The notes below the pieces were generated by a model. That model saw only the letters and a list, made by a program, of their open reading frames with translations. It did no database searches and was not told the DNA's origin. Both the position numbers and the translations under genes were made by a program. This document shows positions 13,138-24,220 of a stretch of DNA of 64,000 nucleotides, piece after piece (the stretch's first letter is position 1; the number at the start of each line of letters is the position of its first letter). Origin of the DNA: Balaenoptera acutorostrata. Its lineage: Eukaryota; Chordata; Mammalia; Artiodactyla; Balaenopteridae. The stretch covers positions 13,521,770 to 13,585,769 of the forward strand of contig NC_080070.1 of the NCBI RefSeq assembly GCF_949987535.1. Reading direction: 5' to 3'.

Positions 13138-13546
13138 TGTCATGGACTGAATTGTGTCCTCATAAAATTCCTATACTGAAGCCCTAATCCCCCCAATATT
13201 TCAGAATGTGACTGTATTTGGAGATAGGGCTGTCAAACAGCTAATTAAGTGAAAATGAGGCTCTTAGGGTGGGCCCTAATCCAACGTGACTCGTGTCTTT
13301 GTAAGAGATTAGGACATACAAAGAGATATGAGACAGCTGCGTGCACAGAGGGAGGACCACATGAAAAGGCAGCAAGAGGGAGACCACCTGCAAGGCTGCG
13401 AGACAGGCCTCAGAGGAAGCAACCCTGATGACACCTTGATCTTGGACTTCCAGCCTCCAGAACTGTGAAAAAATGAATTTCTCTTGTTTAAGCCACCCAG
13501 TGTGTCGTTATTTTGTTTTGGCAGTCACTGCAATCTGATACAACAG
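13138..13546 (+). mobile_element. MLT1-type LTR (ERVL-MaLR)
   Basis: It begins TGTCATGGACTGAATTGTGTCC, has TGTATTTGGAGATAGGGC and GTGACTCGTGTCTTTGTAAGAG in the middle, and ends with CTTGATCTTGGACTTCCAGCC, CCAGAACTGTGA and TTTAAGCCACCCAGTGTG. These are the ordered landmarks of a solitary MLT1 LTR. No internal retroviral sequence is attached. Confidence 0.8.
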
Positions 13547-14410
13547 GTGAATATATAATAACTGGCTTATTAACAGAACGTTACAATACATGATAAAATA
13601 AGGCTATGTTTCCAGCCTTTATGGCTACCTGTAACAAAAACAGGCATCTAAACACAGCCGTACAAAACAATAGCTGCTGGGCGTCGTGTGGCTTTTTCTC
13701 CATCTCATCAACGCATCTACGCTTACTCGCCCTCAATCCCCATCACGACACTTATTCTTCTGGGTGTATGTTAGATTTGATCACAAGATCACTGGCCCTG
13801 GTGACCTCTACACCCAAGACTGAGCCTTTTCAAACTCGGGGAAACACCTAAAGGGCTGAGCCAATGGAAGAGAGCATCAGTGGGTTCAAAGGTTGTGATG
13901 GGAATTTACTAAGGTCAAAGCGCCACTGTCCAGTCTCCTTGACTGGACTCTGCCATTTCCATCCTTTACCCAGTCTGCACAGAGCCCCTGCCGCTATCCT
14001 GGCAGTTATCCTTTATGGCCCAGTCCAAGCCCCGAATGGCCCAAGAACTCTTCTCTGAGTATGCCCAGCACCAGATAATCCACATTTTTTTCAGAAGCCC
14101 TAAAACTTTTCTGGTCTGGAACAGGCAATCTGACAATTAGCCATAGGAACTTTCTCTTGTTCTCTGTTTTAGTTTGTGTTCAGCTAGACTGTAACTTTCT
14201 CCAGAATTGGTTACGGTAGTGGTGTCTCCTTTCATATTAGATACAGCACTGCCCAGTAAATCCATATCACTGGAGGAAATGGATTTCTGGGCTATGGAGC
14301 TTTTAAATGAAAATATGGGCTTTGAAACCCAGAAGGGAATGAAGGCGATATCCCGGCTGGCCCTCCCACCCTCCTTTCTCCTAAATCGTTTTGCGGTTGC
14401 TGAGGTGTTT
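13547..14410. other. Intronic sequence without recognised element
   Basis: Unique-looking sequence between the MLT1 LTR and the TG/CG microsatellite. Nothing classifiable seen. Confidence 0.5.
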
Positions 14411-14456
14411 TTGTATGCGTGCGTGTGCGTGTACGTGTGTGCGTGCACGCGTGTGC
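14411..14456. repeat. (TG/CG)n microsatellite
   Basis: TATGCGTGCGTGTGCGTGTA and GTGCGTGCACGCGTGTGC: alternating purine/pyrimidine with several CpGs. Confidence 0.9.
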
Positions 14457-15400
14457 CCACACAGGTACATGCCTATCTACCTTGCGTTTCAATGGGTACC
14501 CTGGATTTCAGGAAGCATTTTTATTTTTAGGGAAATTCAGCATCAGAATAATACCCTCTCCGCAGGATTATTTTGAAGAGCGATAATAATAAATGTGAAA
14601 AGGCTTAGAGAAGTTAAAATTGCTTTCTATATGTAAGGTATGATATTAGAAATGGAAAGCTTTAAGTGAGGGCGAAGAAAAATTGTCCTGGAGGACAAGA
14701 AAAATTGTGCTTGCTGCTTTTCACCTCCATCACCCGCTCCATTCTCTCCCGGCCCCGTCGCAGGGCAAGTGCCAAACCAGGAAGCACTTGCTCTCAGCAG
14801 AGACCAGAGACTGTGCTCACTCAGGACCCTTCGTTCTGTGGGCTTTGTTGGCACTCCAACCACGGAATTTGGAAGATCTCAGAATACACTTCTGAGACCC
14901 TCCTTGGTAAGGGAACTTATCTTTGGGCTCAGGTTTCAGCATCCAGTGGGGGTTAGTTACATCATGACATCGCTGGGTTTGCAAAGAAGCCTGTGGCTCA
15001 ACCAGGATGGGTAAAAGGAAGCAGCCCTAAGAGAAGGGTTGGGAATAGCTAGGTGACATGAGTTGGGGACCTTTTATAAGTGCTGTAGAGGCTCTGACCG
15101 TGGTTCCCCTGGAATGTAGAGACAGCATTTACAGCTATCCCATTTATTAAATTATTATAAAATTCATTTATTAAACACCTATTGCCTAGTGGACCGTGAG
15201 AGCTATTTTTTTGTTTTGTTTTGTTTTTAGTCTACACAGTACACTTTCCCTTCTTTCTTCTTTTGTTAAAACACCACCCCCATTGTTCCTCCCGGGGAAG
15301 CCATTCTGCGATCACAAGGATTAATTCAGGCAGAGGCAGTTGACTCAAGCCAAGCCTCAGTTTCTGTATCTTCTGTACCTCTTGAGGTTGCTGTAACATT

Positions 15401-15472
15401 ACATATATTTATGTAAATCATATATGTATATGCATTAATATATATACACACATCATATAAATTATATAATTC
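15401..15472. repeat. AT-rich degenerate (TA)n tract
   Basis: ACATATATTTATG, CATATATGTATATGC and TAATATATATACACAC run together over about 70 bases. Confidence 0.8.
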
Positions 15473-16420
15473 ACATCATAATCCCAAATTAAATAATTTG
15501 CTGAAGGTCCCAAAGTATAAGGAACAGAGCAAATATTTGATTTCGCTGTAAAGCCTCAAACTATTTGATTGTGGAAACATCTGAGAACTACACATCACAC
15601 TTGCTTCCACTGGCCCCATTAAAAAACAATATCCCCCAGGGGAAGCAACCACTGGCCCACTCCACTCTTGCCCACCTGGTCTTGGATATTTCATGCTTCA
15701 GGGAATGAAAAGTTGGGAACATCTGAGCCTGGTGGTCTGTGGTGAGCTAAGAGCTTTCCAAATAGGGCAGGAAAGAGCGTTCTAGAGAGGAAATGAATCA
15801 AGAGTGCAGCATCACATTTTTCTCAATGCGAATTTTTGCAGTTTTCTATCCATCTGGGCCTTGGTTCAGGGCTGAGAGTTAGTGGATCCAACTGGCGTCT
15901 TAACTAGACTAAGAGTGGCACCTACAGCTGTGCAGAAAGGAACATTCTCAAGCTGTGAATAGTGAGCTTCCAAGTGTAAGGCCACTTAGAGCATGCCATA
16001 TTCCTGCCCCTGCTTCTCTTTTCTCTCCTCCTCTTTCTAGGCCAGCACTTTCTGGTGGACAACAAGGGTCCATGGAGAAAACATTGAGAACCTTTAGGGC
16101 AGAGGGCAATCTTGCCCTGGGCTTCTTGCTAGGGACAATGCTTGAAGTCATACAAAACCTCCTGCAGACCGTATCTCAGATACTACAGCTCTCTGGTTGG
16201 TCTAACATTCATCTTCCTAAGTAGATACAAGGATTTTGCAGAGAAAGCCACACCACCAATGCCACCCCCACCCCCCAAAGCCAGCATGAAGCCCAATACA
16301 AGTAAATCTATCATTATGTTTGAATTCCTGTCTTGGTCATCATAAGGCTCTCGTGGCCCACCCAGAGGTCCACCAAGTCAGCCTGCACCAGCTTCCTGGG
16401 AGGAGAGCTGCTACTGATGG
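15473..16420. other. Intronic sequence without recognised element
   Basis: No gene or classifiable repeat seen. Confidence 0.5.
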
Positions 16421-16424
16421 GGAT

Positions 16425-16600
16425 GTGGCTTAGTGGAAAGACAACTTCCACCAAGAATCAGAAAATCCAGGTTCTGGTCCCATTCTTTCCCATTAAGTGG
16501 ATAAACCACCTCATCTCTCTTGGCTATGATCAACCATAAAATACAGGGGGTAGGACCAGATCTCTAAGATCCTTCCAATTAAATGATCCTGTGACTCTAG
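16425..16600 (+). repeat. MIR fragment
   Basis: GTGGCTTAGTGGAAAGACA, AATCCAGGTTCTGGTCCCA and GATCCTTCCAATTAAATGAT follow MIR order. Divergent. Confidence 0.5.
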
Positions 16601-17089
16601 GTATTGGGACAAAAAGGTACCGTTCTCTCTGAATTGTTCTAGGACCTGCTGTCACTTATTCTGTCAAACATGAGCTGCCTGGAGAGAAGATACTGCTTCT
16701 CACCTCCTGACATGCACGGAAGGGCTGGAGAACGAGACCATTAGATGTCATTACTTGCCATCAGTGTGCATATGAGGCTCAGCTCAAAACTGCCCTGATT
16801 TGAAACATGGAAGGATTGGGACCCAGCTGTTTAAGTGTCTGGAAGAAATTGGCTCCTGTAAGAAATCTCTCTGGCTTCTGCCCTATCTGATCCAAGCCAA
16901 TGGCATGTTCATTAGCAGAGGAAGACGCTTGGGGTGGTAGCCAGAAGATCAGGAGAGTCTACCACCTGGTTTGGTTTATGTTTCCATATGCCTGGCACAT
17001 TTGTCAGCTTGGCCTGGCCTTTCTTTGAGATGAAAACCTGTACCCAAGTGATTCTGGCATGCTGTCACCTCACCACTGGGTCACTGAAC

Positions 17090-17300
17090 ACATATATAGC
17101 TTTATATGGATCAAATGCTTATATATACTATTTTTAATAGGATAGGCATTGTCCCAAATGCTTTACAAATGGTAGTTCTTTGAATCCTCAAAGCAACCTT
17201 ATGAGATTTAGATGGGGAAAGACACAGAGAGGTTAAGTAAATTGCCCAAGATCACCAGCTGCTCTGTACTGGAGCCAGGATTCAAATCCATGCTTTTGCC
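17090..17300 (-). repeat. MIR, reverse orientation
   Basis: GGCATTGTCCCAAATGCTTTACA, CCTCAAAGCAACCTTATGAG and GAGAGGTTAAGTAAATTGCC are the reverse complement of the MIR body. Confidence 0.75.
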
Positions 17301-18789
17301 ACTTGTTATGTCTTCTCTCATTCCAGCTATTTCACGTGCATGTGTGTTGTCTCTGGAGCTGGACTGTACGCAATGCAAGCAGAGAAGCTCTTTTCCTCCT
17401 CAATAGGGCCCTATACACAGTGGCGTTGAAATAAGATTTATCCACTAGATGGTGAGATTGGGAGAAGAGGCCCTATTGTTATCAAACGTGGTCCTGAGGA
17501 GGCTCTGGGTGCCCCTCAGACTCAAGGCTCAGTTAATAAAATCTCGTGGCTGAATTCTCCAGAGAACTAGGAAACCGTATCACAACCGTACGTAACTTCA
17601 CTCCTATTTGTGTTGGGTAAAAGGGTGACTTCCTGTAGAGGGACATGAGTTTTCTATGAGGAGCAGGATGGTGTGGCTGAGGAAGGAAAGGAATCAAGAT
17701 CAGAGCACTAACTCTCTTGCAGTAAGACTGTAGCTTCCCAGGAGGCCAGAAACCAACCCCAGTGGGCAGAGTAAGCTGGTGGTCAGACGACCCAAAGGAG
17801 CTCGGTACGGACCGCAGCCCATCAGAGGGCTCCTCCCCACAGTGCTAATGGCTCGTTAGTGGGCCTCTACCTAGCAATGCTTTTAGCTTCACTTTTGTCT
17901 GGGAGATTTAGGGAATGATCATTATTCACCCCTCTTCATTTTCTGAATTCAAACTCTGATAAGAAGAAAGTCCCAGAAAGGAGGTAGACAGGATGGGAAA
18001 TACCAGCTTTCTTACTGTTGAGGCAAGTGTGGCAACTGTGGCTTGGCCCCTGGCCACAATCAAGCTCGGTAATACTTCCCCCACAAGGCTGACATTTTAG
18101 GATGGTTTCCCCAAGGGAATGTTTGGGTCTGCAGAGCAGATACACTCACCCAGAAGTGACTCACACTGGTGGGCCAGAAAAAGAAAGGGAAATAGGCCTC
18201 CAACCTGGCCTCCTGATGCTGGCCTGAGCCTTGACCCTGAGAATACTGGCCACCTGGAGGAGCAAAGCACGGGCAGAAGATCCACATGTTGCTGGGGTCC
18301 CCAAGCTTGGCCTCCTCTGGCCTCACCAATCAGAGAAGTCAGTCACCTCTTCTCCTTTAGAAGTAGGGCCTTATAAGGTTGAGTTGGTACCCTTCTAAAG
18401 AGAGGAGAGAAGTTTCCTACTTTATGGGCCCAGAAGGGAATGCTGAGATAAAGAGAGAATGCCATCCAATTTCCCTTGGCCGTACTAACTCAGGGACCCT
18501 AAAAAGCTGTGACCCAGAGGATTCCGGGAAATGTGATTTCAGTAGAACTTGTCTGAAAATGTTGAGAGCTGAATTGGAAGGGATATTTTAATTAATCATC
18601 ATTTAAAATAAACTGTAGCCTGGGAGTGTGGTGGAATGTTTAAGGGATTCTTAGGTTTTGTTATGGGGCCAGTAGGAAGGACACAGCTATTGGCATTTCT
18701 TCCTCCACAGGGCCAAAATTGTGGCGTCAAATATCATACTAAATTTATATTTAACTTGACACAAAGCTGCTTAAGCATTTTTTTTTTTT
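17301..18789. other. Intronic sequence without recognised element, ending at the L1 target site
   Basis: Unique-looking sequence. It ends in a T-run (18780-18789) that, with the following AAA, forms a TTTT/AAA-type L1 endonuclease target. Confidence 0.5.
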
Positions 18790-18802
18790 AAAGATGAAAG
18801 GG
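18790..18802. repeat. Target-site duplication of the large L1, left copy
   Basis: AAAGATGAAAGGG, repeated at 22835-22847 after the poly(A) tail. The pair brackets the L1 exactly. Confidence 0.85.
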
Positions 18803-18848
18803 GAGAGGGCAGACAGCAGAAACAGGAAGAACTACAATCCTGCAGCCT

Positions 18849-19787
18849 GTGGAACAAAAACCACATTCACGGAAAGACAAGATGAAAAGGCAGATGGCTA
18901 TGTACCAGATGAAGGAACAAGATAAAACCCCAGAAAAACAACTAAATGAAGTGGAGACAGGCAACCTTCCAGAAAAAGAATTCAGAATAATGATAGTGAA
19001 GATGATCCAGGACCTCAGAAAAACAATGGAGGCAAAGATCAAGAAGATGCAAGAAATGTTTAACAAAGACCTAGAAGAATTAAAGAACAAACAAACAGAG
19101 ACAAACAAGACAATAACTGAAATGAAAACTACACTAGAAGGAATCAATAGCAGAATAACTGAGGCAGAAGAATGGATAAGTGGCCTGGAAGACAGAATGG
19201 TGGAATTCACTGCTGCAGAACAGAATAAAGAAAAAACAATGAAAAGAAATGAAGACAGCCTAAGAGACCTCTGGGACAACATTAAACGCAACAACATTCG
19301 CATTATAGGGGTCCCAGAAGGAGAAGAGAGAGAGAAAGGACCAGAGAAAATATTTGAAGAGATTATAGTCGAAAACTTCTCTAACATGGGGAAAGAAATA
19401 GCCACCCAAGTCCAGGAAAGGCAGAGAGTCCCAGGCAGGATAAACCCAATGAGAAACACGCCGAGGCACATAGTAATCAAATTGGCAAAAATTAAAGACA
19501 AAGAAAAATTATTGAAAGCAGCAAGGGAAAAATGACAAATAACATACAAGGGAACTCCCATAAGGTTAACAGCTGATTTCTCAGCAGAAACTCTACAAGC
19601 CAGAAGGGAGTGGCATGATATACTTAAAGTGATGAAAGGGAAGAACCTACAACCAAGATTACTCTACCCGGCAAGGGTCTCATTCAGATTCCATGGAGAA
19701 ATCAAAAGCTTTACAGACAAGCAAAAGCTAAGAGAATTCAGCACCACCAAACCACCTCTACAACAAATGCTAAAGGAACTTCTCTAA
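18849..19787 (+). pseudogene. L1 ORF1 (nucleic-acid-binding chaperone), one premature stop
   Basis: ORF1p normally trimerises through a coiled coil and binds L1 RNA. Here the frame runs from ATG 18849 to TAA 19787 (312 codons) with a single in-frame TGA at 19533-19535 (codon 229). Seen in order: a charged N-terminus, a long heptad-rich coiled coil (about 40-125, IQDLRKTMEAKIKKMQ to GLEDRM), the RRM-like core (NNIRIIGVPEGEE, TPRHIVIKLAKIKDKEKLLKAAREK), then after the stop the C-terminal domain (TYKGTPIRLTADFSAETLQ, REWHDILKVMKGKNLQPRLL). TGA may derive from CGA by CpG decay (inference). The 312-codon length is near that of other L1 ORF1s. The ATG is the first in frame; the original start is uncertain because the element is truncated just upstream. 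Confidence 0.9.
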
Positions 19788-19845
19788 GTGGGAAACACAA
19801 GAGAAGAAAAGGACCTACAAAAACAAACCCAAAACAATTAAGAAA

Positions 19846-22518
19846 ATGGTAATAAGAACAAACATATTGATAATTACCTTAAACGTGAATGGATTAAATG
19901 CTCCAACCAAAAGACACAGGCTGGCTGAATGGATACAAAAACAGGACCCATATATGTGCTATCTACAAGAGACCCACTTCAGACCTAGGGACACATACAA
20001 ACTGAAAGTGAGGGGATGGGAAAAGATATTCCATGCAAATGGAAATCAAAAGAAAGCTGGGGTAGCAATGCTCATATCAGATAAAATAGACTTTAAAATA
20101 AAGAAGGTTACAAGAGACAAGGAAGGACACTACATAATGATCAAGGGATCAATCCAAGAAGATATAACAATTATAAATATATATGCACCCAACACAGGAG
20201 CACTTCAATACATAAGGCAACTGCTAACAGCTATAAAAGAGGAAATTGACAGTAACACAATAATAGTGGGGGACTTTAACACCTCACTTACAACAATGGA
20301 CAGATCATCCAAAATGAAAATAAATAAGGAAACAGAAGCTTTAAATGACACAATAGACCAGATAGATTTAATTGATATTTATAGGACATTCCATCCAAAA
20401 ACAGCAGATTACACGTTCTTCTCAAGTACGCACGGAACATTCTCCAGGATAGATCACATCTTGGGTCACAAATCAAGCCTCAGTAAATTTAAGAAAACTG
20501 AAATCATATCAAGCATATTTTCTGACCACAACGCTATGAGATTAGAAATGAATTACAGGGAAAAAAACGTAAAAAACACAAACACATGGAGGCTAAACAA
20601 TATGTTACTAAAGAACCAAGAGATCACTGAAGAAATCAAAGAGGAAATCAGAAAATACCTAGAGACAAATGACAATGAAAACACGACGATCCAAAACCTA
20701 TGGGATGCAGCAAAAGCAGTTCTAAGAGGGAAGTTTAGAGCTATACAAACCTACCTCAAGAAACAAGAAAAATCTCAAATAAACAATCTAACCTTACACC
20801 TAAAGGAACTAGAGAAAGAAGAACAAACAAAACCCAAAGCTAGCAGAAGGAAAGAAATCATAAAGATCAGAGCAGAAATAAATGAAATAGAAACAAGGAA
20901 AACAATAGCAAAGATCAATAAAACTAAAAGCTGGTTCTTTGAGAAGATAAAATTGATAAACCATTAGCCAGACTCATCGAGAAAAAGAGGGAGAGGACTC
21001 AAATCAATAAAATCAGAAATGAAAAAGGAGAAGTTACAACAGACACCGCAGAAATACAAAGCATCCTAAGAGACTACTACAAGCAACTCTATGCCAATAA
21101 AATGGACAACCAGGAAGAAATGGACAAATTCTTAGAAAGGTATAACCTTCCAAGACTGAACCAGGAAGATACAGAAAATATGAACAGACCAATCACAAGT
21201 AATGAAATTGAAACTGTGATTAAAAATCTTCCAACAAACAAAAGTCCAGGACCAGATGGCTTCACAGGTGAATTCTATCAAACATTTACAGAAGAGCTAA
21301 CACCCATCCTTCTCAAACTCTTCCAAAAAATTGCAGAGGAAGGAACACTCCCAAACTCATTCTATGAGGCCACCATCACCCTGATACCAAAACCAGACAA
21401 AGATACTCCAAAAAAAGAAAATTACAGACCAATATCACTGATGAATATAGATGCAAAAATCCTCAACAAAATACTAGCAAACAGAATCCAACAACACATT
21501 AAAAGGATCATACACCATGATCAAGTGGGATTTATCACAGGGATGCAGGGATTCTTCAATATACACAAATCAATCAATGTGATACACCATATTAATAAAT
21601 TGAAGAATAAAAACCATATGATCATCTCAATTGATGCAGAAAAAGCTTTTGACAAAATTCAACACCTGTTTATGATAAAAACTCTCCAGAAAGTGGGCAT
21701 AGAGGGAACCTACCTCCCCTCTGTTACAGCACCGATCACTCTGCCTGGGTGTCCTTAAGGCAGGGACCATGTGTGTCCTGGGTGCTAGCACAATGCCTAG
21801 CACACAGTAGGCACCCATTCAGTGTTTATTGAGTTGAATTTAGTTTGTAAAGCAAGTAATTAACAAGTGCAATAGGGTTGTCTCCAAATACTTTAAAGAC
21901 CATTGGAGAAAGAAAGTAATGACTTTAAATAGACATTTCTCCAAAGAAGACATACAGATGGCCAAGAGGCACATGAAAAGCTGCTCAACATCACTAATTA
22001 TTAGACAAATGCAAATCAAAACTACAATGGGGTATCACCTCACACCAGTTAGAATGGCCATCATCAGAAAATCTACAAACCACAAATGCTGGAGAGGGTG
22101 TGGAGAAAAGGGAACCGTCTTGCACTGTTGGTGGGAATGTAAATTGATACAGCCACTATGGAGAACAGTATGGAGGTTCCTTAAAAAACTAAAAATAGAA
22201 TTACCATATGATCCAGCAGTCCCACTACTGGGCATATACCCAGAGAAAAGCATAATTCAAAAAGACACATGCACCCCAATGTTCATTGCAGCACTATTTA
22301 CAATAGCCAGGTCATGGAAGCAACCTAAATGCCCAGCGACAGATGAATGGATAAAGATGTGGCACATATATACAATGGAATATTGCTCAGCCATAAAAAG
22401 GAACGAAATTCGATCATTTGTTGAGACGTGGATGGATCTAGAGACTGTCATACAGAGTGAAGTAAATCAGAAAGAGAAAAACAAATATTGTATAGTAACT
22501 CATGTATGTGGAACCTAG
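19846..22518 (+). pseudogene. L1 ORF2 (endonuclease/reverse transcriptase), frameshifted, deleted and interrupted
   Basis: ORF2p nicks target DNA and reverse-transcribes L1 RNA. The frame from 19846 carries the AP-type endonuclease: [37 protein letters not shown] and SDHNAM. A small deletion near 20950 shifts the frame: the first frame stops at 20967, while the second continues from about 20955 with [29 protein letters not shown] and [12 protein letters not shown] (reverse transcriptase motifs up to motif A). At 21714 L1 sequence stops. It resumes at about 21929 with [16 protein letters not shown], the cysteine-rich knuckle [18 protein letters not shown] and the C-terminus to 22518. Against a typical ORF2 of about 1,275 codons, roughly 450 codons are absent, including the FADD active-site box. 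Confidence 0.92.
21715..21928 (+). repeat. 214-bp host-sequence insert inside L1 ORF2 (copy of 23160-23373)
   Basis: Starts TCCCCTCTGTTACAGC and ends GTAATGACTTTAA. It matches 23160-23373 without gaps, with four mismatches that I counted (CTGCCTGG/CTGCTTGG, TTCAGTG/TTCGGTG, and two in GGAGAAAGAAAG/GGAGGAAGGAAG), about 98% identity. The first part is an L2 3' end (CAGGGACCATGTG, GCCTAGCACACAGTAGGC); the remainder is unclassified intronic sequence. Confidence 0.95.
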
Positions 22519-22727
22519 AAAAATGGTACAGATGAACCGGTTTGCAGGGCAGAAATAGAGACACAGATGTAGAGAACAAACGTATGGACACCAAGGGGGG
22601 AAAGCCGTGGGGGCGTGGGAATGGTGGTGTGATGAATTGGGCGATTGGGATTGACATGTATACACTGATGTGTATAAAATTGATGACTAATAAGAACCTG
22701 CTGTATAAAAAAAATAAAATTCAAAAA

Positions 22728-22826
22728 GTAGAAAGAAAGAAAAAAATGAAGTGAGTGTACATGGGGAAAATATTTGAAATCAGGGATCACTGGCAAATGA
22801 AGTAAAATATTAAAGATGGGTTTTGG
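22728..22826 (+). mobile_element. Candidate L1 3'-transduced segment
   Basis: It lies between the first A-rich tail of the L1 (22707-22727) and the terminal poly(A) (22827-22837). It is not L1 sequence. It carries ATTAAA at 22809-22814, about 13 nt before the second poly(A), and sits inside the target-site duplication. This is the layout expected when L1 transcription reads through its own signal and ends at a downstream one. Confidence 0.7.
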
Positions 22827-22834
22827 AAAAAAAA

Positions 22835-22847
22835 AAAGATGAAAGGG
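22835..22847. repeat. Target-site duplication of the large L1, right copy
   Basis: AAAGATGAAAGGG, identical to 18790-18802. Confidence 0.85.
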
Positions 22848-23159
22848 ATTTTTTGCCTCATTCACAATAGAGTTTAGTTACATAGAGGTGTATATAAACG
22901 GATATGTATTAATGACATGTGAAATCCTAAACGAGAATGAGTAAGTAAGGACCTGGCATGCTGCTTCTGAAGAGTGGCCAACTCCAAGTCTAGGAGCAGT
23001 TTCATTTGATAAATGAACATTAAAAGCCCTTTAAGGGGCAACAGTAAGAACCGGGCAAGTTTACTCAATTCTCCCTTTAGCCTCAATCATTAGCTCCCCT
23101 GCGAGGCTGCTCCTGAGTCCCCAGCAGAGAGACGCTCCCTTTCTCTGTTGCACCCACAG

Positions 23160-23373
23160 TCCCCTCTGTTACAGCACCGATCACTCTGCTTGGGTGTCCT
23201 TAAGGCAGGGACCATGTGTGTCCTGGGTGCTAGCACAATGCCTAGCACACAGTAGGCACCCATTCGGTGTTTATTGAGTTGAATTTAGTTTGTAAAGCAA
23301 GTAATTAACAAGTGCAATAGGGTTGTCTCCAAATACTTTAAAGACCATTGGAGGAAGGAAGTAATGACTTTAA
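23160..23373 (+). repeat. Source copy of the 214-bp segment found in L1 ORF2; its left part is an L2 3' end
   Basis: Contiguous with ordinary intron on both sides, so taken as the original. L2 hallmarks: AAGGCAGGGACCATGTGTGTCC, AATGCCTAGCACACAGTAGGC and TTATTGAGTTGAAT. See 21715-21928. Confidence 0.9.
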
Positions 23374-23428
23374 GTGATCTTACTTTAGCGGAGAGGACCC
23401 AAGTCCAATAAGTCAAAGTTACCAGAAA

Positions 23429-23590
23429 CCATATTAAGGTTTTTTTGTTTTTTTAATCTTTAAAAAAAATTTTTGGCCACATCACGTGGCGTGTGGGATC
23501 TTAGTTCCCCGACCAGGGATCAAATTCCCTGCGGTGGAATTGCAAAGCCTTAACCAGTGGACCATCAGGGAAATCCCCATATTAAGGTTT
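23429..23590 (-). mobile_element. tRNA-derived SINE fragment (CHR/SINE2 type), reverse, with target duplications
   Basis: Body 23443-23576. It reads GGCCACATCACGTGGCGTGTGGGATCTTAGTTCCCCGACC...CCATCAGGGAAATCCC in pieces, the reverse complement of the tRNA-like SINE head. The T-rich left end is its poly(A). Flanks are the 14-bp duplication CCATATTAAGGTTT (23429-23442 and 23577-23590). At about 134 bp it is shorter than the complete CHR copies elsewhere in the window. Confidence 0.85.
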
Positions 23591-24089
23591 AAAAATAAAA
23601 AAGAGCAAATTGACAACTCAGCAAGAAGGAGGCCCCCTGCTACCACGGAGGCTTTGACCCAGAGGGGAGACAGGAAATGATCTAGATTTCTGCTCTCCAA
23701 GGTCTTCACAATGAGGTAAGTGCCATCAAAATGTTACAAAGGGATGTCTGAGTCCAGAGGAAGAGTCTGGTTTTAGTTAAGCTGATTCAGAAAGGTTTCT
23801 GGAAGACACTGACTATAAATTGAACCTTGAGGAAAGCACAGGGCTTCAACAGGCAGAGAGAGGTGGCATGGTGGCAGCCAGTGACAGGCGGTCGGTCTGA
23901 AGGGGAGGGAGCACAGGATGTACGGCTGAAGACAAGACTGTGGCCGACATGAAGCTCCAGGCCAGGGACACTGGCCTTTACAGACAACATGGAACCATAG
24001 AATGTTTCTCATCAGACAAATGACATGGTAATACGTGTATTTTAGAGAGGTGGTATGGTGCAAAGATGGAATTTAGTGGAAAGCAGGGA

Positions 24090-24220
24090 AATGAATACTT
24101 AGGGAATGTTTATTCTCGGCTAGATGTTTTTTTCCTATGTATTATTTCATCTTTATAGCAACATCTCAATTTTACAGATGAGAAAATAGAGGCTCAGAGG
24201 TTAGCAACTAAGTGGTGGGA
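24090..24220 (-). repeat. MIR, reverse orientation
   Basis: TTATTTCATCTTTATAGCAACATCTCAATTTTACAGATGAGAAAATAGAGGCTCAGAG in pieces: the MIR 3' half reversed. Confidence 0.65.

Larger units (their letters stand above)
18803..22834 (+). mobile_element. LINE-1, 5'-truncated just before ORF1, internally rearranged, with 3' tag
   Basis: It starts about 46 bp before the ORF1 ATG (5' UTR absent), carries broken ORF1 and ORF2, and has a short 3' UTR ending near TGCTGTATAAAAAAAATAAA (22700-22720). About 100 bp of non-L1 sequence and a terminal poly(A) at 22827-22837 follow. A 13-bp target duplication flanks it. ORF2 has lost about 1.3 kb and holds 214 bp of host sequence instead (21715-21928). Both ORFs are disrupted, so the element is immobile. 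Its relatively clean reading frames suggest a moderately young cetartiodactyl L1. Confidence 0.93.

Noticed and set aside
13138..13546. Endogenous retrovirus
   Set aside because: Only a solitary LTR-like MaLR element; no gag, pol or env sequence is present.
18788..19561. 257-codon minus-strand open frame across L1 ORF1
   Set aside because: It is the antisense shadow of ORF1: A-rich coding gives a T-rich, hydrophobic-looking frame on the reverse strand.
21715..21928. Independent L2 insertion inside the L1
   Set aside because: L2 was inactive long before this L1 inserted, and the match to 23160-23373 continues past the L2 end into unclassified intronic sequence at about 98%, so it is a local copy rather than a transposition.
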